Below are positions 34,352 to 41,607 of a stretch of DNA of 64,000 bases, in pieces (within the stretch, counting starts at the first letter, position 1; each line of letters begins with the position of its first letter). Origin of the DNA: Mycolicibacterium austroafricanum (lineage in GTDB: Bacteria > Actinomycetota > Actinomycetes > Mycobacteriales > Mycobacteriaceae); assembly GCF_000612725.1 (NCBI RefSeq), contig NZ_HG964453.1, positions 269,010 through 333,009 on the forward strand. Reading direction: 5' to 3'. The position numbers and the translations under genes are program-made. The notes under the pieces are model-generated. The model searched no databases and had not been told where the DNA came from. It saw nothing but the letters and a program-made list of their open reading frames with translations.

Positions 34352-35071
34352 GTGCGGCTTAGTTTTCTCGCCTTGTCGGCAGGCCTGTTGGTCCTCGGTG
34401 CCGCCGGCGGCCCGGTGGCGTCGGCGGAGCCCGCCGGCGAGCCGGTCCTGGCCGAGGCCGCGGCCGCGGACGCGCCTCCGGCGCCGGAGGGCGCCGTAGT
34501 GTCCCCGCCGCCGTCGACGACTTCCGGTCCCGACGGGTGGACGCTTACCGTGGGCGCCAAAGACGAGACTCAGCGCCCCATTCCGCCCCTGACGACCGCG
34601 CTGTCGACCCGCGAGTACGAGGTCGGTGGGACGTTCACCGCGGCGATGACGCACCCCGAGGAGGACGAGGCGTCGCGCGGGGAACTGGAGGTCGGGTATC
34701 AGATCGGCTGCGGCATCGACATGAGCACCTTCAACGGGGTGTCCCTGACGGGAACCGCCGGCATCACCCCGTCAATCGGCATCCTCGGTACCGACGTCAT
34801 CTCACCGTTCCCCGAAGGCGTGTTGCCCGGTGTCGCCGGCAACCTCGGTGGCGGCATCACGATCGGCCTCAAACCGGGAATCATCAACGTCGTAACGGTC
34901 ACCCAGAAGGAGTTCACCGGCGCCGAACCTTGGGTCATGGTGAAGGGCTTCCGCATCAAGATCGACGGGTGCGTCGGCGAGTCGTTCATCCGCTCGTACG
35001 CGGTGTTGACCCGCTCGACGGATGTCTCCGACGCCGTGCTGGCGTACTACGGCGAGACGAAGAAGGTGTAG
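34352..35071 (+). CDS. MspA-family outer-membrane porin
   Basis: The 239-residue product has a signal peptide (FLALSAGLLVLGAAGGPVASAE) and a Pro/Ala-rich stretch, then an MspA-type domain: DGWTLTVGAKDET, REYEVGGTF, ELEVGYQIGCGIDMS, the glycine-rich barrel-forming GGGITIGLKPGI and the end DGCVGESFIRSYAVLTRSTD. MspA porins are octameric water-filled channels of the mycobacterial outer membrane that admit small hydrophilic solutes. The N-terminal linker is longer than in MspA itself, and two Cys (in QIGCG and DGCVG), unusual for MspA, may form a disulfide. The GTG start is weakly supported by an AGG upstream. Confidence 0.9.
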   Translation: MRLSFLALSAGLLVLGAAGGPVASAEPAGEPVLAEAAAADAPPAPEGAVVSPPPSTTSGPDGWTLTVGAKDETQRPIPPLTTALSTREYEVGGTFTAAMTHPEEDEASRGELEVGYQIGCGIDMSTFNGVSLTGTAGITPSIGILGTDVISPFPEGVLPGVAGNLGGGITIGLKPGIINVVTVTQKEFTGAEPWVMVKGFRIKIDGCVGESFIRSYAVLTRSTDVSDAVLAYYGETKKV

Positions 35072-35119
35072 GGCTCCTCCGTCACCCAGTGCTTTGACGT
35101 TCGACGCACGCAGTTAACA

Positions 35120-35133
35120 GAGACTTTCGGCCC
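35120..35133 (+). promoter_or_regulatory. DevR/DosR-box-like sequence before hydrogenase genes
   Basis: GAGACTTTCGGCCC differs at one position from GGGACTTTCGGCCC, the form of hypoxia box known from strongly DosR-induced genes such as hspX. It lies between the porin stop and hoxF, about 310 bp before hoxF and 140 bp before the small frame at 35275. Confidence 0.65.
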
Positions 35134-35241
35134 CAGGGGGCAGAGTCGGCGCATCTCCGTCGACGGCAGCTCGAATGCGCCCGGTTGTCCCGGCGACGTG
35201 GCCGGACGACGCGTAATGTCGGGCCCGTTGGCCGATTCGTA

Positions 35242-35255
35242 GGGTCCAAGGACCC
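35242..35255 (+). promoter_or_regulatory. perfect palindrome, possible second DosR-type site
   Basis: GGGTCC-AA-GGACCC is a perfect inverted repeat whose spacing fits a DosR box, with changes at core positions. It lies 20 bp before the small frame at 35275 and about 190 bp before hoxF. Confidence 0.45.
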
Positions 35256-35274
35256 CATCGATCATGCCTACGGA

Positions 35275-35448
35275 ATGGATACATTCGATCCTGAGCCGAT
35301 GACCGAAGCCGCAAGGCGGCTTCCGACTCGACTGGTGAGGGTGGGTCACTTCGACGACGATGGGTATCTGAGCGTGACAGAAAGCCTCGACGACGGCGGT
35401 CCGGCGCCCTGTGTGGCGGATTCCCAGCCGCGGTCCGGTGCCCGATGA
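35275..35448 (+). CDS. possible small leader protein upstream of hoxF
   Basis: A 57-codon frame (MDTFDPEPMTEAARRLPTRL at its start) ends with its stop overlapping the hoxF start (ATGA), as do the other genes of this operon. The ribosome site is poor. An earlier GTG-type start at 35185 would run through the palindrome. I recognise no family; coupling to hoxF is the only argument for it. Confidence 0.4.
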   Translation: MDTFDPEPMTEAARRLPTRLVRVGHFDDDGYLSVTESLDDGGPAPCVADSQPRSGAR

Positions 35449-37256
35449 ACGCGGACATCGAGACGGTGCTCCGGCGTCACCGCTACGACGGAACGCGGTT
35501 GCTCGACATCCTGTGGGACATCCAGCATCTGTTCGGCCACATCCCCGATGAGCACCTCCCGCAGGTGGCGGCGGCACTGAATCGGACTGTGCTGGATATC
35601 GTGGAGACGGCCTCGTTTTATCACTTCTTCCACACCACGCCATCGGGACGGCACCGGATTTACTTGAGCAACACGGTGATTGCCAAGATGAACGGTTATC
35701 AGGCGGTGCACGACGCACTCGAGCTGGAGACCGGGGCCCGGTTCGGAGGAACCGACGAGGCCGGGATGTTCGGCCTGTTCGAAACGGCGTGTATCGGCCT
35801 CAGTGATCAGGAACCGGCGATGCTGCTCGACGGGGTGGTGTTCACCCGGCTCACGCCCGGCGCCGTTGCCGACATCGTCGCGCAACTGAAGGCCGGCCGG
35901 GTTGCTGCAGACATCGTCAATCCCGCCGGCCTTCCCGAGGACGGCATCGCCTATATCGACACTCTGGTGGAGTCCACGGTGCGGACCAGGGGCCCGGTGT
36001 TCTTCAGCGGCGATGTGGATCACGCGATGACGCTGAAGCGCTGCCTGGCCAATACCCCGGAGCAGACCATCGACATGATCAGCGAGTCCGGTCTGCGCGG
36101 ATTCGGCGGCGCGGGCTTCCGCACCGGGCTGAAGTGGCGCCTGTGCCGGGCCGCGCCGGGTGAGGACAAGTACGTCATCTGCAATGCCGACGAGGGTGAG
36201 CCCGGAACATTCAAGGACCGGGCGCTGCTGACCCGCTCACCCAAGGACGTCTTCCTCGGAATGGTCATCGCGGCCTACTCGATCGGTGCCCGCGACGGAA
36301 TCCTTTATCTGCGAGCCGAATACGCCTACCTCGCGCGGTACCTGCAGCGCCAACTTCAGGAGCTTCGCGACGATGGGCTGCTCGGCGCCGACATCGGTGG
36401 CCTGCCCGGCTTCGATTTCGACATCCGCATCCAGCTGGGCGCCGGCGCGTACATCTGCGGCGAGGAATCGGCGCTGATCGAGTCCTGCGAAGGCAACCGG
36501 GGCACGCCTCGGCTGAAACCGCCCTACCCGATCCAGGAGGGTTACCTCGGCAAGCCCACAACAGTCAACAACGTCGAAACCTTCGCCGCCGCAAGCCGGG
36601 TGACCGCCGAAGGTGCCGAGTGGTTCCGGAGCATGGGGACAGCAGATTCGGCAGGAACCCGACTGCTGAGCGTCGCAGGCGACTGCAGCGCACCCGGCGT
36701 CTACGAGGTCGAGTGGGGTATCACCCTCGACGACGTGCTGGCGATGGTGGGTGCGCCGGACGCCCGTGCCGTCCAAATCGGTGGTCCGTCAGGCGAATGT
36801 GTGTCGGTGGCGGTGGACGGGCGGCGCCGCATCGCCTACGAGGACATCCCGTGTAATGGGGCTGTCACCATCTTCAACGCCACGCGCGACCTTCTCGAGT
36901 GCGTCACGGACTACACGAAATTCTTCGCCGACGAATCGTGTGGCATCTGTGTTCCCTGCCGGGCAGGCACCGTCGACCTCCACGACACGATGCGACGCAT
37001 CCTCGCAGGCAATGGGACCCGGCAGGATCTGGACGACGTGGCCGGTCGGGGTGCGCTGATCCGGTCCACCAGTCGGTGCGGTCTCGGGGCCACCGCAGCC
37101 AATCCCATCTTGACGACCCTGACCAAATTCCCGGAGATGTATCAGGAGAGGCTGTGCGCTCAGGCTGACACGCTGCTGCCTGCGTTCGATCTCGATGCGG
37201 CCCTCGCGGGGTACGGCAAGGCACTCAGCGAACTGAAGGCAGACGGGGCGCTATGA
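35445..37256 (+). CDS. hoxF: NAD-linked [NiFe] hydrogenase diaphorase subunit HoxF (NuoE-NuoF fusion)
   Basis: The 603-residue protein is the FMN/NAD(H) module of a group 3d-type bidirectional hydrogenase. Residues 1 to about 150 are NuoE-like; the rest is NuoF-like with the FMN/NAD loop LRGFGGAGFRTGLKW, NADEGEPGTFKDR, GAYICGEESALIES and the [4Fe-4S] ligands ESCGICVPC (Cys499, 502, 505) plus SRCGLG (Cys545). The NuoE part keeps only one of the four Cys expected for its [2Fe-2S] cluster (Cys116 in ETACIGLS), so that cluster is probably absent. The stop overlaps the hoxU start (ATGA). Confidence 0.93.
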   Translation: MNADIETVLRRHRYDGTRLLDILWDIQHLFGHIPDEHLPQVAAALNRTVLDIVETASFYHFFHTTPSGRHRIYLSNTVIAKMNGYQAVHDALELETGARFGGTDEAGMFGLFETACIGLSDQEPAMLLDGVVFTRLTPGAVADIVAQLKAGRVAADIVNPAGLPEDGIAYIDTLVESTVRTRGPVFFSGDVDHAMTLKRCLANTPEQTIDMISESGLRGFGGAGFRTGLKWRLCRAAPGEDKYVICNADEGEPGTFKDRALLTRSPKDVFLGMVIAAYSIGARDGILYLRAEYAYLARYLQRQLQELRDDGLLGADIGGLPGFDFDIRIQLGAGAYICGEESALIESCEGNRGTPRLKPPYPIQEGYLGKPTTVNNVETFAAASRVTAEGAEWFRSMGTADSAGTRLLSVAGDCSAPGVYEVEWGITLDDVLAMVGAPDARAVQIGGPSGECVSVAVDGRRRIAYEDIPCNGAVTIFNATRDLLECVTDYTKFFADESCGICVPCRAGTVDLHDTMRRILAGNGTRQDLDDVAGRGALIRSTSRCGLGATAANPILTTLTKFPEMYQERLCAQADTLLPAFDLDAALAGYGKALSELKADGAL

Positions 37257-37972
37257 GCATCCGGATCGAGATCGACGGGGTGTCGGTACCTACCGAGGTG
37301 AACAGGGTCCTCGTCGACGTCGCCGCAGACGCCGGTGTGTACATCCCGACGCTGTGCTACCTCAGGGACAAGCCGTGCCTGGGGACCTGCAGGGTGTGCT
37401 CCGTAAAGGTGAACGGCGTCGTGATGGCGTCCTGTACGGTTCGCGTGTCCGACGGGATGACGGTCGAGGTGGACGAACCGGAGATCGCGGATCTCCGGAA
37501 GGCTTTGGTGGAGTTGCTGTTCGCCGAGGGCAACCACAACTGTCCGAGTTGTGAGAAGAGCGGTCGCTGCACACTGCAGGCGGTCGGCTACGAGGTGGAC
37601 ATGCTGGTCTCCCGATTCCCGTACCGGTTCCCGCAGCGGGAGCGGGACCACGCGTCCGCACGGATATGGCTGGAGCGCGATCGCTGCATCTTCTGCCAAC
37701 GCTGTGTGGAATTCGTGCGTGATGAAACCACCGGACAGAAGATCTTCAGTATCAGCGGCCGCGGCGCCGAGTCCCGAATCGAAGTCGACGCCGAACGTGC
37801 CGACGCGATGCCCGCCGAACAGGTCCGCTACGCCGTCGATATCTGTCCCGTGGGTGCCATCCTGGAGAAAGGAGTCGGCTACGACGTCCCGATAGGCCGA
37901 CGCAAGTATGAGGTGAAATCCGTCCGGGAGCGGACCCTCGACGCGGGGGCAAGGGAGGCTGAACCGACGTGA
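37253..37972 (+). CDS. hoxU: hydrogenase diaphorase Fe-S subunit HoxU
   Basis: The 239-residue protein corresponds to the N-terminal part of complex I NuoG and wires electrons from HoxF to HoxY. The plant-type [2Fe-2S] ligands are Cys35, 46, 49 and 61 (CYLRDKPCLGTCRVC). Next is the His/Cys cluster HNCPSCEKSGRC (about 98-109) and a [4Fe-4S] site from RCIFCQRCVEF with DICPVGAI (about 142-203). All expected ligands are visible. It overlaps hoxF upstream (ATGA) and hoxY downstream (GTGA). Confidence 0.94.
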   Translation: MSIRIEIDGVSVPTEVNRVLVDVAADAGVYIPTLCYLRDKPCLGTCRVCSVKVNGVVMASCTVRVSDGMTVEVDEPEIADLRKALVELLFAEGNHNCPSCEKSGRCTLQAVGYEVDMLVSRFPYRFPQRERDHASARIWLERDRCIFCQRCVEFVRDETTGQKIFSISGRGAESRIEVDAERADAMPAEQVRYAVDICPVGAILEKGVGYDVPIGRRKYEVKSVRERTLDAGAREAEPT

Positions 37973-38586
37973 CCGACGGCATCTGCTCGCACGAAATGTC
38001 CTCGACACCAATGGATCCAACGGTGAGCGCCGCCCGGGAGGGGAAGCTCAGGGTGGCGATGATCAGCCTGTGCGGCTGCTGGGGATGCACACTGTCGTTT
38101 CTTGACATGGACGAGCGGATCCTGCCGCTGCTGACGAAGGTCACCATTCACCGCTCCTCGCTGACCGACATCAAGAGGATCACCGAAAGGTGCGCGATCG
38201 GCTTCATCGAGGGGGGTGTGGCCAACGAGGACAACATCGAGACCCTGCGGCACTTCCGGGACAACTGCGACCTCCTGATTTCGGTCGGGGCGTGTGCGGT
38301 CTGGGGCGGTGTCCCCGCGATGCGCAATGTCTTCGAGCTGAAAGACTGTCTGGCCGAGGCATACCTCCACTCGCCGACCGCGGTCCCGGGTGCCGAACCT
38401 GTCATCCCGTCGCACCCGGACATCCCACGGCTCACCACCAAGGTCTACCCGTGTCACGAGGTGGTCAAGATGGACTACTTCATTCCCGGGTGCCCGCCGG
38501 ACGCGGACGCCATCTTCACCGTCATCGACGACCTGATCCAAGGTCGTCCGGTCGCGTTGCCACGCTCGCTGAACCACTATGACTGA
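37969..38586 (+). CDS. hoxY: [NiFe] hydrogenase small subunit HoxY
   Basis: The 205-residue protein carries the proximal [4Fe-4S] cluster of the hydrogenase. Ligand motifs are CGCWGCTLSFLD (Cys35-Cys40), GACAVWGG (about 105) and PGCPPDADA (about 175). It lacks a Tat signal and the medial and distal cluster domain, so the enzyme is cytosolic and of the compact group 3 type. The GTG start overlaps the hoxU stop; an ATG eight codons later is an alternative. hoxH follows after 15 bp. Confidence 0.94.
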   Translation: MTDGICSHEMSSTPMDPTVSAAREGKLRVAMISLCGCWGCTLSFLDMDERILPLLTKVTIHRSSLTDIKRITERCAIGFIEGGVANEDNIETLRHFRDNCDLLISVGACAVWGGVPAMRNVFELKDCLAEAYLHSPTAVPGAEPVIPSHPDIPRLTTKVYPCHEVVKMDYFIPGCPPDADAIFTVIDDLIQGRPVALPRSLNHYD

Positions 38587-38601
38587 TCTCGGAGGCATCG
38601 C

Positions 38602-40071
38602 GTGAGCAAGAAGCTCGTCATCGACCCGGTCACCCGGATCGAGGGCCACGGCAAGGTGACCGTGCACCTTGACGACGACGGCAATGTCGTCGATGCCAGG
38701 CTGCACGTCGTCGAGTTCCGCGGTTTCGAGAAGTTCGTTCAGGGCCACCCGTACTGGGAGGCGCCGATGCTGATGCAACGCATCTGCGGCATCTGTTTCG
38801 TCAGCCACCATCTGTGCGGGGCCAAGGTACTCGACGACATGATCGGAGCCGGCACGGCAGCAGAAGTCCGGGTGACGCGGACCGCCGAGAAGATCCGCCG
38901 CCTCGGCCATTACGCGCAGATGCTGCAGTCACATGCCACGGCATACTTCTACCTTGTGGTTCCCGAGATGATGTTCGGGATGGACGCCGCCCCCGAGCAG
39001 CGCAACCTCCTGGGCCTGATCGAGGCGAACCCCGAGTTGATGCGGCGAGTGATCATGCTGCGCAAGTGGGGCCAGGAGGTCATCAAGACGGTCTTCGGCA
39101 GGAGAATGCACGGCATCAACTCGGTGCCCGGAGGCGTCGACAAGAATCTGAGCCGCGCCGAGTGCGATCGTCTGCTCGACGGCGAGGAGGGGCTTGCGTC
39201 GTTCGACGACGTGATGGACTACGCCCAGGACGGTCTTCGCCTGTTCTACGACTTCCACGAGAAGCATCGACGCCAGGTGGACGGTTTCGCGAAGGTCCCC
39301 GCCCTGAACATGTGCCTTGTCGACGCTGACGGCAACGTGGACTACTACCACGGCGCACTGCGGATCGTCGACGAAAACAAGCGCATCGTCCGGGAATTCG
39401 ACTATCACGACTACCTCGATCATTTCTCCGAGGCCGTCGAACCGTGGAGCTACATGAAGTTCCCCTTCCTGAAAGATCTCGGGAGGGAAGAGGGTTCGGT
39501 CCGGGTGGGGCCGCTGGCCCGGATGAACGTCACGAATTCGCTGTCGACGCCGCTCGCTCAGGAGGCGCTCGAGCGTTTCCACGCCTACACCGGCGGTTCG
39601 CCGAACAACATGACGCTGCACACGAATTGGGCGCGCGCGATCGAAGTGCTCCACGCAGCGGAACTGATCGGCGAGTTGCTCCGCGACCCTGAGCTGCACG
39701 GTGATGACCTGGTTGTCACTCCCGGAGACGATGCGTGGGTCGGTGAGGGGATCGGTGTCGTCGAGGCCCCCCGCGGAACGTTGCTCCATCACTATCGAGC
39801 CGGGGTCGGAGGCGACATCACCTTCGCCAACCTCATTGTGGCCACTACGCACAACAACCAGGTCCTCAACCGCACAGTGCGCTCGGTGGCCGAGGACTAT
39901 CTGGTTGGCCATGGTGAGATCACCGAAGCGATGATGAACGCCATCGAAGTCGGGATTCGCGCGTTCGACCCCTGCCTGAGTTGCGCGACCCACGCCCTGG
40001 GCCAGATGCCGCTGATTGTGACGGTCCACGGTCCGGCGGGGGATGTCGTCGACGAACGCGTCCGGTCGTGA
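38602..40071 (+). CDS. hoxH: [NiFe] hydrogenase large (catalytic) subunit HoxH
   Basis: The 489-residue protein holds the Ni-Fe active site. The N-terminal ligand pair is RICGICFVSHH (Cys62 and Cys65); the C-terminal pair is DPCLSCATH (Cys458 and Cys461). A 25-residue tail after His464 is the peptide that an endoprotease removes once nickel is in place. GGAGG at 38591-38595 precedes the GTG start. It oxidises H2 to reduce NAD+ or, under reductive stress, makes H2 from NADH. The hypABCDEF insertion genes are not in this window and must be elsewhere. Confidence 0.95.
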   Translation: MSKKLVIDPVTRIEGHGKVTVHLDDDGNVVDARLHVVEFRGFEKFVQGHPYWEAPMLMQRICGICFVSHHLCGAKVLDDMIGAGTAAEVRVTRTAEKIRRLGHYAQMLQSHATAYFYLVVPEMMFGMDAAPEQRNLLGLIEANPELMRRVIMLRKWGQEVIKTVFGRRMHGINSVPGGVDKNLSRAECDRLLDGEEGLASFDDVMDYAQDGLRLFYDFHEKHRRQVDGFAKVPALNMCLVDADGNVDYYHGALRIVDENKRIVREFDYHDYLDHFSEAVEPWSYMKFPFLKDLGREEGSVRVGPLARMNVTNSLSTPLAQEALERFHAYTGGSPNNMTLHTNWARAIEVLHAAELIGELLRDPELHGDDLVVTPGDDAWVGEGIGVVEAPRGTLLHHYRAGVGGDITFANLIVATTHNNQVLNRTVRSVAEDYLVGHGEITEAMMNAIEVGIRAFDPCLSCATHALGQMPLIVTVHGPAGDVVDERVRS

Positions 40072-40604
40072 ACCTCGGCGACTTCGACGACGACTCCTGC
40101 CTGATCTACGGGATCGGCAACGTGGGCCGACAGGACGACGGTCTCGGCTGGGCATTCGTCGATTGGCTTGAGGCGCAAGGCCGTTGCCCTTCAGCGCAGT
40201 TGCAGCGAAGCTATCAGCTGTTGATCGAGGACGCCGACCTGATCAGCACCAAGAGACGGGTGTTGTTCGTCGACGCCACCAAAGACGAATCGGTGACGTC
40301 GTTCGAATTGCGTCGCCCGGCGCCGAGGATGGACTTCACCTTCACCTCCCACGCGATCTCGGTCCCCGCCATCATGGCCACCTGTGAGCAGTGTTTCGGG
40401 TGCTTGCCGGAGGTGTACGTCCTCGCGATCAGGGGCTTCGAGTTCGGACTCGCCATGGGTTTGACACGCGCAGCTCAGCGAAATCTGGATATCGTGACGG
40501 CCTGTCTGTCGTCGCCGGGTCCGGTGGGTAACGCCACCACGGCCACCACGGGCGGCACTCGGCCTCACAGGACTGCAGCGGTGTCCTCAGACTCCCACCG
40601 CTGA
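40068..40604 (+). CDS. hoxW: hydrogenase maturation endoprotease HoxW
   Basis: The 178-residue protein belongs to the HycI/HoxW peptidases that clip the C-terminal tail of the nickel-loaded large subunit. The signature IYGIGNVGRQDDGLGW (about residues 12-27) contains the nickel-sensing acidic residue; FVDATKDE (about 67) and FTSHAIS (about 91) supply the other Asp and His. The GTG start overlaps the hoxH stop, so protease and substrate are made together. The last 30 residues (Thr/Gly-rich) look like a non-conserved tail. Confidence 0.9.
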   Translation: MNLGDFDDDSCLIYGIGNVGRQDDGLGWAFVDWLEAQGRCPSAQLQRSYQLLIEDADLISTKRRVLFVDATKDESVTSFELRRPAPRMDFTFTSHAISVPAIMATCEQCFGCLPEVYVLAIRGFEFGLAMGLTRAAQRNLDIVTACLSSPGPVGNATTATTGGTRPHRTAAVSSDSHR

Positions 40605-40616
40605 GACCAAAGACCC
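40603..40616 (+). promoter_or_regulatory. DevR/DosR-box-like sequence before yrbE gene
   Basis: GAGACCAAAGACCC matches the box GGGACYWWRGTCCC at 12 of 14 positions. It overlaps the hoxW stop and lies 118 bp before the permease start, with a hairpin in between. Confidence 0.45.
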
Positions 40617-40646
40617 TACGGTCCCACTTCGCGAAGGGGGACCGTA
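40617..40646 (+). terminator. hairpin after the hox operon
   Basis: TACGGTCCC pairs with GGGACCGTA (9 bp), and CTTC/GAAG extends the stem after one mismatch. It lies 12 bp after hoxW. No T-run follows. Confidence 0.65.
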
Positions 40647-40733
40647 AGGCAGTACCACTGCGCTCGGGACCAGGGCGGGGTGGGGGTGTCCACGGAGGGT
40701 CGGTGACGATGTGACGAGCGTCCGCAAGTCGCC

Positions 40734-41579
40734 ATGACGCACCGCGCGGTCTATCCGCGACTCGTCCGCGAACTCGAGCGGCCGATCGTCGTTCTGGGCC
40801 GAATCGGTGACATGGCGTTGTTCTACGCCAGGGCCGCCGCAGGCGTTCCCTATGCCTTGCGCTTCTACCGTCGGGACATTCTCCGGCTCATCGCCGAGAT
40901 CAGCATGGGGGCGGGGACCTTGGCGATGATCGGTGGAACACTGGTCATCGTCGGTTTCTTGACGTTGGCCACCGGCGGAACGCTGGCGGTACAGGGGTAC
41001 AGCTCCTTGGGCGACATCGGCATCGAGGCTCTGACCGGCTTCCTGGCGGCGTTCATCAATGTCCGGATCTCCGCTCCGGTGGTGGCCGGTATCGGCCTGG
41101 CAGCGACGTTCGGTGCGGGCGTGACCGCACAACTGGGCGCCATGCGAACCAACGAGGAGATCGACGCACTGGAAGCAATGGCGATACGCCCGATCTCGTT
41201 TCTGGTCAGTACCAGGCTGATCGCAGGTATGGTCGCGATCACGCCGCTGTACTCCGTTGCCGTCATTCTGTCGTTCCTGGCCAGCCGATACACCACCGTG
41301 GTGCTGCTGGGGCAGTCGGCAGGCCTGTACGACCACTACTTCGCGACATTCCTGAGCCCGATCGATCTGTTGTGGTCCTTTGCCCAAGCCGTCCTGATGG
41401 CTGTGGCGATCTTGTTGATACACACATACTTCGGCTACAACGCCACCGGTGGGCCTGCCGGTGTCGGGGTGGCGACGGGGGATGCGGTTCGCACGTCTCT
41501 CGTCGTGGTCGTGTCGGTCACTCTGATCGTCTCGCTCGCCGTCTATGGGGCGGGCGGCAACTTCAATCTGGCGGGCTAG
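40734..41579 (+). CDS. YrbE/MlaE-family permease, solitary
   Basis: The 281-residue protein is an ABC-type permease of the MlaE family that in mycobacteria works with Mce proteins to import lipids. The family motif AQLGAMRTNEEIDALEAMAI is at about residues 131-150, between hydrophobic segments, and the end YGAGGNFNLAG is typical of YrbE-B members of mce operons. No YrbE-A partner, Mce substrate-binding protein or ATPase adjoins it, so it would have to join another Mce complex or act alone. It follows hoxW by 129 bp with a hypoxia-box-like sequence between. It is convergent with the PFOR run. Confidence 0.9.
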   Translation: MTHRAVYPRLVRELERPIVVLGRIGDMALFYARAAAGVPYALRFYRRDILRLIAEISMGAGTLAMIGGTLVIVGFLTLATGGTLAVQGYSSLGDIGIEALTGFLAAFINVRISAPVVAGIGLAATFGAGVTAQLGAMRTNEEIDALEAMAIRPISFLVSTRLIAGMVAITPLYSVAVILSFLASRYTTVVLLGQSAGLYDHYFATFLSPIDLLWSFAQAVLMAVAILLIHTYFGYNATGGPAGVGVATGDAVRTSLVVVVSVTLIVSLAVYGAGGNFNLAG

Positions 41580-41603
41580 ACCGACCTGGCGGGCTAGAGC
41601 GAC
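41568..41603. repeat. 18 bp tandem duplication over the yrbE stop
   Basis: CTGGCGGGCTAGACCGAC (41568-41585) is followed directly by a 17/18 copy (41586-41603). Each copy carries a TAG in the same position, the first being the stop codon of the permease. Confidence 0.9.
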
Positions 41604-41607
41604 CCCC

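Noticed and set aside
40666..40680. Second DosR-like site (GGGACCAGGGCGGG) before the yrbE gene
   Set aside because: Only the first half matches; the CCC half is missing.
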